From: Gemmatimonadota bacterium
GTDB lineage: Bacteria; Gemmatimonadota; Gemmatimonadetes; Gemmatimonadales; Gemmatimonadaceae
Assembly: GCA_002737115.1 (NCBI GenBank)
Contig: NSHR01000011.1
Location: 1-64,000 of the forward strand
Direction of reading: 5' to 3'
Length of the DNA stretch: 64,000 nt
Part shown: one piece after another, positions 29,783-38,518 of the stretch
Layout of the letters: each line of letters begins with the position of its first letter
Position numbering within the stretch: position 1 is the stretch's first letter
Position numbers and translations under genes: made by a program
The notes under the pieces: model-generated
Told to the model about the DNA's origin: nothing
Seen by the model: the letters and a program-made list of their open reading frames with translations, nothing else
Databases searched by the model: none

Positions 29783-30706
29783 TCATACCATGCGCCGCGC
29801 GTCCCGCTTTCCGGTGACCGCCAACACCACCAGGGTGAGCACGTAGGGGACGGCCAGGAACAGTTGATAGGGTATGCCGCTCCAGCCCATCGACTGGAAG
29901 AGCGTCTGCATCGAGGTCGCGGCACCGAACAGCAAGGCGGCCGCCGCGACGCCGAGCGGGCGCCACCGTCCCAGCACTACGATCGCGATCGCGATAAAGC
30001 CGCGCCCGGCGGACATCCCCTCCACAAACGTGCCCGCTTGCGCCAGCACCAGGGTGGCTCCGGCGAGGCCCGCCATCGCGCCAGCAAAGAGCACCGCGTA
30101 CAACTGCGTTCGCTTTGGCGAGATCCCCGCGGCAATGGCGGCCGGCGGGGATTCGCCCACGGCCCGTAGCGCCAGCCCGGCATGGGTTCGTTGCATCCAC
30201 CACGCCAACAGCGGCGCGATCAGGTACAGCGCATAGGTCACCACCGGTTGCGCGAAGAAGGCGCGGCCGACCAACGGCAACGCCGACAGGAAGGGGATGG
30301 CGTGTGTGGCAGCTGTGGGGGTGGTTAGCGCCACGCCGCCCGATCCGTACACGGTGCGATACGCGGTGCCCGTGAGCCCCAGCGCGAAGAGCGTGATCGC
30401 CGTGCCGGTGATGATCTGGTCGGCGCGCAGCCCTACCGCGAACAGGGCGAATAGCGCCGCGACCAGCAATCCGGCCACGGCTCCGGCAGCAAAGCCTCCA
30501 CCCACACCGAGTGCACCCGCCGCGATCGTCGCGCCGAGCGCCCCGGCGATGATTGAGCCCTCGAGACCGATGTTGATCACGCCGGCCCGTTCGCTCACGC
30601 TCTCGCCCAACGCCGCATACGCCAGCGGCGTCGCGGTGCGCACCGTGGCCTCCAGCAGGCCAGCGGCGACGGCGAGCGCGCTCACACTCACGGTCACGTC
30701 TTGCAT
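29783..30706 (-). CDS. ABC transporter permease (BMP/nucleoside type, second permease)
   Basis: MQDVTVSVSALAVAAGLLEATVRTATPLAYAALGESVSERAGVINIGLEGSIIAGALG; ATG 30706 inside over-extended track ORF. Confidence 0.9.
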   Translation of the reverse strand: MQDVTVSVSALAVAAGLLEATVRTATPLAYAALGESVSERAGVINIGLEGSIIAGALGATIAAGALGVGGGFAAGAVAGLLVAALFALFAVGLRADQIITGTAITLFALGLTGTAYRTVYGSGGVALTTPTAATHAIPFLSALPLVGRAFFAQPVVTYALYLIAPLLAWWMQRTHAGLALRAVGESPPAAIAAGISPKRTQLYAVLFAGAMAGLAGATLVLAQAGTFVEGMSAGRGFIAIAIVVLGRWRPLGVAAAALLFGAATSMQTLFQSMGWSGIPYQLFLAVPYVLTLVVLAVTGKRDARRMV

Positions 30707-31752
30707 CAGGTGCCCGTCTCGGCGGCGCGCGATGGCCGCCAGCGGTCGGCCGCCAATACCAGCAGAATCAGCAACGCCTCCACGACCGACACCACGACAT
30801 TCGGCACACCGGCGTCGCGCTGCATCGCGTTCGCCCCCGCTTCGAGCGCACCGAACAGCAGGGCGGTGGCCACGACGCCCAATGGATGCAATCGCGCCAG
30901 CAAAGCCACCGCGATCGCCGTGTAACCGTAGCCGGGCGAGAAGTTTTCGTACAACGCGTAGGTGATGCCGGTGTACTCCACCGAGCCCGCCAAGCCCGCC
31001 AGCAATCCGCTCACGAGGAATGCGCCGAACATCGTGCGCGGCACATCGATGCCACCGGCACTGGCCGCCGCGGTTGGGGTGGCCCCCACCGCGCGTAACC
31101 GGAATCCGCTGGCCGTACGGCTCAGCCACCACCACACGGCGAGCGCCACTATCACCACGAGCAGGACACCGGCGTGCAGGCGCGTGCCCTCGAGTAGCAC
31201 CGGCATTTGCAATTCGGGAGCGAGTGTCACCGACTGTGGATTCACCCGCGTGGGCTCTTGCAAGGGACCACGCACCAGCCACCCGGTGAGATACTGCGCC
31301 ACGAAATTGAGCATGATCGTGCTAATCACTTCCAGCACGCCGAATCGGAGACGCAAGGCGCCCGCGATCGCGGCCCACGCACCACCCGCGATCGCCCCTG
31401 CGCCCAACATCACCGGAATGCCGATGAACCACGGCACCCCACCAAGTGTGCCGCTGATTGCCGTGGCCGCCGCGGCACCCACCAGCAACTGTCCCTCGGC
31501 TCCGATGTTCAAAATGCCGGCACGGAACGCCACCGATACCGCGAGGCCAGCCAGGGCCAACGGCACCATGCGTACGATCGTGGCCGACGTGATCGCGTAG
31601 TACGACCCGAATGCGCCGCGCACCATCGCCGACAAGGCGGGGATGACCTCGTGTCCGGTCGCGATCAATAGCACGGCCAGCATCGCGATGGCGATCGCCA
31701 GCAGCACCAGCACGCGTGCCGTCGTTGCCGCGAACGAGCGCACTGTCGTCAT
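30706..31752 (-). CDS. ABC transporter permease (BMP/nucleoside type, first permease)
   Basis: VAFRAGILNIGAEGQLLVGA; multiple TM segments; adjacent to partner permease and ATPase. Confidence 0.9.
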   Translation of the reverse strand: MTTVRSFAATTARVLVLLAIAIAMLAVLLIATGHEVIPALSAMVRGAFGSYYAITSATIVRMVPLALAGLAVSVAFRAGILNIGAEGQLLVGAAAATAISGTLGGVPWFIGIPVMLGAGAIAGGAWAAIAGALRLRFGVLEVISTIMLNFVAQYLTGWLVRGPLQEPTRVNPQSVTLAPELQMPVLLEGTRLHAGVLLVVIVALAVWWWLSRTASGFRLRAVGATPTAAASAGGIDVPRTMFGAFLVSGLLAGLAGSVEYTGITYALYENFSPGYGYTAIAVALLARLHPLGVVATALLFGALEAGANAMQRDAGVPNVVVSVVEALLILLVLAADRWRPSRAAETGT

Positions 31753-33296
31753 GCGTCTATCCCGGCCGGCACGTCGGTACTGACGACGGCGGCGCCACTC
31801 AACATCGCGCGACCGAGTGCGTCGCGATCCTTCGCGCTCTCAAGCAATGTGCCGTTGTGCATCGCGAATACGCGATCGGCCAACAGCACGACTTCATCGA
31901 GATCACTGCTGTACACCACCACCGCCATGCCCGCGTTGCGCGCCTCCCGCAGCGCCCGATGCACGGCGTCGGTGGCCACGAAGTCCAAGCCGCGTGACGG
32001 ATTCTCGACCACGAGCGCCTCGCCGGCCGCCTCGAGTTCACGTCCGAGCACGAGCTTCTGCTGGTTGCCGCCGGAGAGTGTTCTCGCCACCGCGTCGGGG
32101 CCCGAGGCGCGCACATCGAATCGGTGCAGCATGGCCGCTGTGCGCGCGCGAAACGCGTTCCAGCCGATCACCCCACGTCGTGCGCCGGCGCCCTGCAGGG
32201 CCGTGTTCTCGAACAGCGGCGCATCGAGCAGCAGCGCATCGCGATGACGATCTTCCGGCACAAATCCCACGCGCTCGGGAATGACACGGCGGCCGGCGTT
32301 TGGCGAGCGGCGCCCGGCCAGCACGCGCAACAGTTCGTGTTGCCCCGCACCTTCCACGGCGCCGATCCCGACGATCTCGCCGGCGCGTACCTGCAGCGTG
32401 GCTGAGCGCACACGGTCCACGCCGGTGGCATCGCGCACCGATACCGCATCGAGCGCGAGCACGATCGGCCGTGCGGTGGCAACGGTGTCTGGCGGCCCCA
32501 CGTTGAGCGCCGCATGCGCTGTGTCTCGCGTGTCGCTGTCGGTGCGCACCTCGGCCGTGCGCACCTCGGCACCGCCCAGCATCGCAGTGGCCACCCGCCC
32601 CTGATCGGTGTCGCGTGCCGGCGTGGTGAGCACGGTCCGTCCGCGGTGCAGCACCGTGATGTCGTCGGCTACCGCGAGCGCATCGCGCAACTTGTGCGTG
32701 ATGAGTACCACCGCGTTGCCGGCATCTGCATACCCGCGCATCCAGCGCAGCAACTCGGTGGCCTCGGTCGGCGCCAGCACCGCCGTGGGCTCGTCGAGAA
32801 TGAGCAACGTCACGTCACGGGCGAGCGCCTTCACGATTTCGCAGCGCTGCTGCGCACCGACGGGTAAGTCCTGCACGCAGGCGGTCGGGTCGAGAACGAG
32901 TCCCGCCCGGGCGGCGACGTTGCGCACGCGATCCGCCGTCTGCTGCGGATCAAACCCGCCATGTCCGCCGAGTGCGATGTTCTCGGCCACGGTCATACTG
33001 GGTACCAGCGTGAAATGCTGGTGCACCATGCCGATGCCGTGCGCCAACGCATCCGATGGTGACCGCATCGTGATCGGCGCGCCGCGCCAGTGCATCTCGC
33101 CCTGCTGTGCGCGCAACAGTCCGAAGACCACGCGCATGAGCGTGGTCTTGCCGGCGCCGTTCTCTCCCAGGAGCGCATGCACGCTGCCGGCGCGGACCTG
33201 AAGCGATGCGCCGTCGAGCGCGCGCATGCGGCCGAACGTGTGCGTGATGCCGTCGAGCGAGAGGAGTACGGCGCCCGTGGGCGCAGTCGTCACCAT
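31749..33296 (-). CDS. ABC transporter ATP-binding protein, tandem nucleotide-binding domains (nucleoside/sugar type)
   Basis: LLGENGAGKTTLMRVVFGL; LILDEPTAVLAPTEATELL; RTLSGGNQQKLVLGREL; second-domain VENPSRGLD. Confidence 0.93.
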   Translation of the reverse strand: MVTTAPTGAVLLSLDGITHTFGRMRALDGASLQVRAGSVHALLGENGAGKTTLMRVVFGLLRAQQGEMHWRGAPITMRSPSDALAHGIGMVHQHFTLVPSMTVAENIALGGHGGFDPQQTADRVRNVAARAGLVLDPTACVQDLPVGAQQRCEIVKALARDVTLLILDEPTAVLAPTEATELLRWMRGYADAGNAVVLITHKLRDALAVADDITVLHRGRTVLTTPARDTDQGRVATAMLGGAEVRTAEVRTDSDTRDTAHAALNVGPPDTVATARPIVLALDAVSVRDATGVDRVRSATLQVRAGEIVGIGAVEGAGQHELLRVLAGRRSPNAGRRVIPERVGFVPEDRHRDALLLDAPLFENTALQGAGARRGVIGWNAFRARTAAMLHRFDVRASGPDAVARTLSGGNQQKLVLGRELEAAGEALVVENPSRGLDFVATDAVHRALREARNAGMAVVVYSSDLDEVVLLADRVFAMHNGTLLESAKDRDALGRAMLSGAAVVSTDVPAGIDA

Positions 33297-33323
33297 CGCG
33301 TGGGGATCACGATCGCGTGGGGA

Positions 33324-34160
33324 TCACGATCCTGTGGGGAGGTGCAGAAACGTCCAAGGGAGTCCGAAGCGCGTTTCGAGGAACGCCCCGAGTGCTTGGA
33401 CGCCAAGCGTCTCCGTGGCATAGTGCCCGGCATACACGACGCAGAGGTCGTGCTCGATGGCATCGACCGTGGTGTGGTGCGGCCCCTCACCCACGATGAG
33501 CGTATCGACGCCGCGATCGCGGGCTTCACGCAGTGTCTCGGTTGATGCGCCGCCTCCGGTGCAGATCGCCCACCGATGCGTGCGACGGCCCTGTGCCGGA
33601 ATTGACGTGCGTACGCTGCCGCCGTAGCGGGCCGAGAAAGCTTGGACGCGATGCACCACGTCGTCGGTGGGTTCGTTGGCCGTGCCCGTGACGCCGATGT
33701 CTACGGTTTTGAAGCGAGCAAAGCCACCATCGGGCGTCAGTCCCAAGGCCTGGGCCAATCGCACGTTGTTGCCATGCTCGGCGTGCAGATCCAGCGGCAG
33801 ATGCGACGCATACACGGCCAGCCCGCTGCCGAGAATCGAGCGGAACTTTTCGTACGGTATCCCAACCAGCGGTTGCACGCCGCTCCAGAACAGCCCGTGG
33901 TGCACGATAAGGAGGTCGGCCCCCGAGACCACCGCTTCGGCAATCGCGGCGCGCGAGGCATCGACCGCCACCGCGACGCGATGTACGGTGCCGGGGTTCG
34001 CGACTTGAAGGCCGTTCACTGCGCCCGGATAGTCGGGGATGTCACGGGTGCGCAGCTCGGCGTCGAGCGCCGACACGATGTCGCGCAGCGGCACGGATGG
34101 CAGGACGCTGCCGTTCTCGTTGGCCGCGGTGAGAATGCGATCGGTCGCTGGCGTGGACAT
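33324..34160 (-). CDS. Nif3-like dinuclear metal center hexameric protein
   Basis: DYPGAVNGLQVANPGTVHRVAVAVDASRAAIAEAVVSGADLLIVHHGLFWSG; YASHLPLDLHAEHGNNVRLAQALGL; GEGPHHTTVDA. Confidence 0.92.
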   Translation of the reverse strand: MSTPATDRILTAANENGSVLPSVPLRDIVSALDAELRTRDIPDYPGAVNGLQVANPGTVHRVAVAVDASRAAIAEAVVSGADLLIVHHGLFWSGVQPLVGIPYEKFRSILGSGLAVYASHLPLDLHAEHGNNVRLAQALGLTPDGGFARFKTVDIGVTGTANEPTDDVVHRVQAFSARYGGSVRTSIPAQGRRTHRWAICTGGGASTETLREARDRGVDTLIVGEGPHHTTVDAIEHDLCVVYAGHYATETLGVQALGAFLETRFGLPWTFLHLPTGS

Positions 34161-34163
34161 GGG

Positions 34164-35207
34164 TTACTTCGCGGGGGGCAGAGGCTTCGCGCTGTCCGTG
34201 CCGTACAGCAGGTCGGCGAGTCCGGTGAAGGTGCCGGCCTTGAGCAGCACGCCAACAGAATCACTGGCGGCGATCGCGGCGGCGGGTACGCGATCGCGTA
34301 GGGTGGGGTTTATGACGAGCCGCACCACGTCATCCTTCACACCGAGGTTGATTACGCGTCCCGTGAAGGTGCCGGCCTGCACTTCGCGCGCAAGCATGAG
34401 AAACGCTTTCGGCAAATCGATCACGACGCTGGCGATGATGACGTCGGGGGCCACGCTGTTCTGGTCGGCGTTCGTACCGAAGGCGAGGATCTTTTTTTCG
34501 CGCGCCGCCTGAAACACTCCCAGACCGGCGGCGTCGGCGTTCTGGAAAATGATGTCGGCTCCCTGCGCGATCTGGGCCAAGGCCTGTTCCTTACCGGCGC
34601 TCACGTCTTCCCAGTTGCCGATGTACGACGTGATGACGCTGACCTTCGCGTTGATGGATTTTGCGCCGCGCTCGAAGGCGAGAAAGCTGGTTTTCACCGG
34701 CGGCAATTCGGTGCCGGCGATGAGACCGATCGTGTTTGTCTTGGTCATCGCGCCGGCGATGATGCCGGCCTGATACGACGCTTCTTCGAACGCGAAGGCG
34801 AGGCCGGCGACGTTGGGCGCGGTTACCCGGCCCGAGGTGATGGCGTAGTTCGTCTTCGGGTAGCTGGGCGCCACGCGGGTGGCGGCCTCTTGGTACTCGA
34901 AGCCATTGCCGATCACGAGGTCATATCCCTGCGCCCCATACTGCCGGAAGTTCTCGTCGAATTCGGCCGGCGTTTTGGTCTGGATGTGCGACGTTTCGGC
35001 GCCCAGCGAATCACGGATCGCGAGGAGCCCTTCGTGCGCGATGCCGTTCCATGACTTGTCCGAGATCGGTCCGGGGGTGAGCAGCGCCACCCGCATCTTC
35101 TTGACGCCGGTGGAATCGGCGGTCGTACCGGCCTTCTCCCCTCCGCAGGCGACGATCAGACTGAGCAGGGCGACCGCCGTGAAGCGGGCGAATCGAATCG
35201 TGTACAT
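34164..35207 (-). CDS. BMP family ABC transporter substrate-binding lipoprotein
   Basis: MYTIRFARFTAVALLSLIVACGGEKAG lipobox; MRVALLTPGPISDKSWNGIAHEGL; start ATG 35207 preceded by AAGGAG Shine-Dalgarno. Confidence 0.93.
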   Translation of the reverse strand: MYTIRFARFTAVALLSLIVACGGEKAGTTADSTGVKKMRVALLTPGPISDKSWNGIAHEGLLAIRDSLGAETSHIQTKTPAEFDENFRQYGAQGYDLVIGNGFEYQEAATRVAPSYPKTNYAITSGRVTAPNVAGLAFAFEEASYQAGIIAGAMTKTNTIGLIAGTELPPVKTSFLAFERGAKSINAKVSVITSYIGNWEDVSAGKEQALAQIAQGADIIFQNADAAGLGVFQAAREKKILAFGTNADQNSVAPDVIIASVVIDLPKAFLMLAREVQAGTFTGRVINLGVKDDVVRLVINPTLRDRVPAAAIAASDSVGVLLKAGTFTGLADLLYGTDSAKPLPPAK

Positions 35208-35287
35208 AAAAGTCTCCTTGCCGGTGTTTAGCCGCATTGATGCGTCAATAGTGGCGCTTTCATGGCGCATAAACACGCGAACTTTTG

Positions 35288-36268
35288 CTAGTCGAGTGAG
35301 ACGCCAAGAAGGTCGAGCAGGCGCTCAAGGTCATCATTGGAGAAGAACGCGATGCGGACTTCGCCTTTGTCCTTGGCTGATAGCTGAATGGACACACCCG
35401 TCTGGAGTTTCCGACGCAGGCGCTCTTCGATCTCGCGTACGGTGGCGGCTGAGGCGCCGGCGGGAATTACGCTTTGGGCCTCTGGCTGCTTCTTCCCGGC
35501 GGCCGGGGGTTTGGGGCGGCCGGCCTGCACGCGACGCTCGACTTCACGGACGGAGAGCCCACCATCGATGATACTGCGGGCCATGTCCACGATCGCGCGT
35601 TCGGTGGCGAGTGGGAGCAGGGCTCTGGCGTGTCCGGCGGTGAGCTGTTTCTCCTGCAACATCCGTCGCACCGAGGCCGGGAGCTGGCGGAGGCGGAGGG
35701 CATTGGCGACGGTCGAGCGATCTTTTCCGACGACGTCGGCGACTTCCTGGTTGTTGAGCTGGAATTCGTCGACGAGTCGCTGGTAGCCGTCGGCCTCTTC
35801 GATCGGGTCGAGATCGGCCCGCTGGAGGTTCTCGATCATCGCCAACACGAGCAGCGTCTTGTCGTCGACGGTTTTCACGAGCGCGGGGATCTCGGTCCAG
35901 CCCAAGCGAGACGCGGCGCGGAAGCGGCGTTCGCCGGCGATCAGCTCGTAGCCGGCGCCATTCGGGGCAGGGCGGACGGTGATCGGCTGGAGCAGACCGT
36001 TGATCCGCAGACTCGCTTCGAGGTCGGCCAATTCTTCGGGCCGGAATTCTTGACGCGGCTGATAGGGATTGGCGCGAATGTGCGACAGTTTGAGCGTGCG
36101 AAGCGGGGACTCTTCGCGCTGGTCGTCAGGCACTGCGGCGGTACTACTGCGTGCGCCCGTCGCGCTGGTGTCAGCGGCGGCGGGTTTCGGCGCGTCTTTC
36201 GGGCTGTCGCGTCGGGCAAGCAGGGCATCGAGGCCGCGTCCGAGGCGGCGAGGGGGTTCAGGCGTCAT
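35288..36268 (-). CDS. parB: Chromosome partitioning protein ParB
   Basis: RLGRGLDALLARR; LSHIRANPYQPRQEF; VTVRPAPNGAGYELIAGERRFRAA; helix-turn-helix VADVVGKDRSTVANALRLRQLP. Confidence 0.95.
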   Translation of the reverse strand: MTPEPPRRLGRGLDALLARRDSPKDAPKPAAADTSATGARSSTAAVPDDQREESPLRTLKLSHIRANPYQPRQEFRPEELADLEASLRINGLLQPITVRPAPNGAGYELIAGERRFRAASRLGWTEIPALVKTVDDKTLLVLAMIENLQRADLDPIEEADGYQRLVDEFQLNNQEVADVVGKDRSTVANALRLRQLPASVRRMLQEKQLTAGHARALLPLATERAIVDMARSIIDGGLSVREVERRVQAGRPKPPAAGKKQPEAQSVIPAGASAATVREIEERLRRKLQTGVSIQLSAKDKGEVRIAFFSNDDLERLLDLLGVSLD

Positions 36269-36300
36269 AAATGCTACGTAAGTGCTTGGTACAATGAATG

Positions 36301-37095
36301 TTATGCGCTTTCGCCCGATGTTGATGCGGCAGCCGTGCGATCGATGAGTTCGCGGGCGACGGCCATGTAGGCCTGAGCGCCGACGGACGACACGTCATAT
36401 ACCACGATCGGCTTGCCGAAGCTCGGGGCTTCTGCGAGTCGGATGTTTCTCGGGATGACGGTCGTGAAGACCGTGTCGCCGAAATGGGCTCTGGCGTCGG
36501 CGGCGACTTGTCTTGAGAGATTCAAGCGGGCGTCGTACATGGTGAGCAGGACGCTGTCGACTTCGAGCGCGGGGTTGAGCGATTCCTGGACGCGCTGCAC
36601 CGTGCCGAGCAGCTGCGAGAGTCCCTCGAGGGCGTAGTACTCGCACTGGAGGGGGATCAGGATCGCGTCGGCCGCGGTGAGCATGTTCAGCGTGATCAGG
36701 CCGAGTGAGGGCGGGCAATCGATCAGGATGAAGTCGTAGCGATCGCGGATCGGGGCGAGGGCGTCTCGCATACGCGTGCCGCGGTTTTCGGCATCGACGA
36801 GTTCGACCTCGGCGCCTGAGAGCTCAGGCGTGGTGGGGAGGACGTCGAGATGGCGGAACTGGACGTTGCGGATGAGGGCCTGATCGACGGATGCACCGCC
36901 GATGAGGACGTCGTAGCAGTCCATGGTGAAGTCATCGCGGGAGATCCCGCAGCCGCTGGTGGCGTTGCCTTGGGGGTCGGCATCGATGAGCAGCGTGCGC
37001 TGCTCTGCGACGGCGAGCGAGGCAGCGAGGTTCACAGCGGTGGTGGTCTTACCGACTCCACCTTTCTGGTTGGCGATAGCGAGGATGCGTGCCAA
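36301..37095 (-). CDS. parA: Chromosome partitioning ATPase ParA (Soj)
   Basis: ARILAIANQKGGVGKTTTAVNLAASLA; LLIDADPQGNATSGCG; probable TTG start at 37095. Confidence 0.95.
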   Translation of the reverse strand: MARILAIANQKGGVGKTTTAVNLAASLAVAEQRTLLIDADPQGNATSGCGISRDDFTMDCYDVLIGGASVDQALIRNVQFRHLDVLPTTPELSGAEVELVDAENRGTRMRDALAPIRDRYDFILIDCPPSLGLITLNMLTAADAILIPLQCEYYALEGLSQLLGTVQRVQESLNPALEVDSVLLTMYDARLNLSRQVAADARAHFGDTVFTTVIPRNIRLAEAPSFGKPIVVYDVSSVGAQAYMAVARELIDRTAAASTSGESA

Positions 37096-37242
37096 GATTC
37101 GTCTGCGAGGAGGGTGCGCGGGGAAGGGAAGTATAGGCCCGTTTTCGGCCACGGACTATCGTGTGAGCAGACCAATCCAGTGGTTTGTGGCAGGAATTCG
37201 GCGGTTTTGACGCATTGCGTCCGATTCGACCTGCTGGCGCGC

Positions 37243-37258
37243 TGTTTCACGTGAAACC
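37243..37258. promoter_or_regulatory. parS: parS site TGTTTCACGTGAAACC
   Basis: 15/16 match to TGTTTCACGTGAAACA; upstream of parAB. Confidence 0.93.
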
Positions 37259-37296
37259 CCTCGCCGTACCGGGGGCCCATCGGGGCGATATCTCGT

Positions 37297-37312
37297 CGTT
37301 TCACGTGGAACG
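37297..37312. promoter_or_regulatory. parS: Degenerate parS site CGTTTCACGTGGAACG
   Basis: GTTTCACGTGgAAC core, one core mismatch, 54 bp from first parS. Confidence 0.8.
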
Positions 37313-37324
37313 AGTACCAAGAAA

Positions 37325-37353
37325 AGGGGGAGGCCTGACAATCAGGCCTCCCC
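37325..37353 (-). terminator. Rho-independent terminator downstream of SIMPL-domain gene
   Basis: Inverted repeat GGGGGAGGCCTGA-CAA-TCAGGCCTCCCCT; minus-strand T-run CCCCCTTTTCTTGG. Confidence 0.8.
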
Positions 37354-37378
37354 TCTCGCGTTCAACCGACCGTCTGGG

Positions 37379-38152
37379 CTACTTCATGAACCGCCAGCGT
37401 GTCGTCACGCTCACCGCAACGGTTGCCATTCCTTCGTTCACCGGCGTCGGCGCCGCCGCATCGGCCATCTCCATCTTCGCCATGGCCATCATGGCCCGCG
37501 GCTGTGGCCGTTCGTAGTCGTTGATGTTGAGCTCGAGCAGTTCGGCGATCTGCCCGCCGGCCGCCCTCGCCGCGACTTCCGCCTGACGGCGGGCGCTCTC
37601 CACCGCCTTGGTGAGGGCGGTTTCCTGTGCTTTCGCCCGGTCCTTCACCAGGAAGTCGAGCCCGGCCACCCGATTGCCGCCGTTGGTGAGTGCGGCGTCG
37701 ATGATCGGTCCGGCCTGCTCGATCTTGTCGGTCACCACCTGCACGATGTTGCTGACCTGATATCCGTCGATCACGACGCGCTGCGTCTTCTCGTCGTATC
37801 GCTGGATCGGCATGACGCTGTAGTTCAGCGTCTGAATCTGCGAGGCGGGAATGCCCAGGGCGCGGATGGCGGCCAGGATCGCCGCCTGCTTCCGGTTGTT
37901 TTCCTGCGAGGCGAGTACGGCGGTCTTCGCCTGCGTCTCCATGCCGACCTGCACCTGCGCGCGATCGGGCGCCACCTGCACTTCTCCGCGCCCACTCACC
38001 ACGATCTGTGGCGGAGGTTGTGGCATCGACAGCTGGGCCGCGGCCTGGGTGGCGAGCACGGGGGTGACGAGTGCGCTGACTACGAAGGCGGCGGTTGTTA
38101 GTGAGCGAACGGCCCGGTTTGGTGAGCGCATGATCATGGTGAATCTCCTCAT
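37379..38152 (-). CDS. SIMPL (DUF541) domain-containing secreted protein
   Basis: PQIVVSGRGEVQVAPDRAQVQVGMETQAKTAVLASQENNRKQAAILAAIRALGIPASQIQTLNYSVMPI. Confidence 0.9.
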   Translation of the reverse strand: MRRFTMIMRSPNRAVRSLTTAAFVVSALVTPVLATQAAAQLSMPQPPPQIVVSGRGEVQVAPDRAQVQVGMETQAKTAVLASQENNRKQAAILAAIRALGIPASQIQTLNYSVMPIQRYDEKTQRVVIDGYQVSNIVQVVTDKIEQAGPIIDAALTNGGNRVAGLDFLVKDRAKAQETALTKAVESARRQAEVAARAAGGQIAELLELNINDYERPQPRAMMAMAKMEMADAAAPTPVNEGMATVAVSVTTRWRFMK

Positions 38153-38205
38153 CTATAAAGAAGGCGTGCAGTGGCGATTGGCGTATACCCCGTACCGCCA
38201 TTTTC

Positions 38206-38312
38206 GGTCAAATGCCGCAAAGTTTGTTGGCGAACCGTACGAAAAATACTGTAAAACGTGATAAATTACTATATCACTATAAAATCATCATCACGCCATC
38301 ATAAAGCCAAAC
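38206..38312. other. AT-rich island between SIMPL gene and mnmG
   Basis: tcaaatgccgcaaagtttgttggcgaaccgtacgaaaaatactgtaaaacgtgataaattactatatcactataaaatcatcatcacgccatcataaagcc in otherwise GC-rich DNA. Confidence 0.7.
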
Positions 38313-38419
38313 ACTGATATCGTGCGGGATTCCCGGTTTTGTGCTGAAATGCCGAGTTGGGGCAGACTGACGCCTCTTTTCGGAGACGAACAGATCCGGC
38401 AAAGCTGCACACGTGCTGA

Positions 38420-38470
38420 GCTGTTCTTCGCGCCCTTCGCGGCCCTTCGCGCCCTTCGCGCGAACCGCGG
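38420..38470. repeat. TTCTTCGCG/CCCTTCGCG direct-repeat intergenic element F (half of element-E type)
   Basis: GCTGTTCTTCGCGCCCTTCGCGGCCCTTCGCGCCCTTCGCGCGAACCGCGG. Confidence 0.75.
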
Positions 38471-38518
38471 TACTCGCCGACCACTCGATGCCGTCCGTCG
38501 GCACCCCGCACGCACGCC

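Noticed and set aside
29783-31282. 499-aa ORF as a fused protein
   Set aside because: N-terminal ~190 residues are out-of-frame read-through of the upstream permease gene; the real gene begins at MQDVTVSV (30706).
37032-37341. Small ORFs across the parS region
   Set aside because: Created by the parS sites and terminator; translations have no recognisable features.
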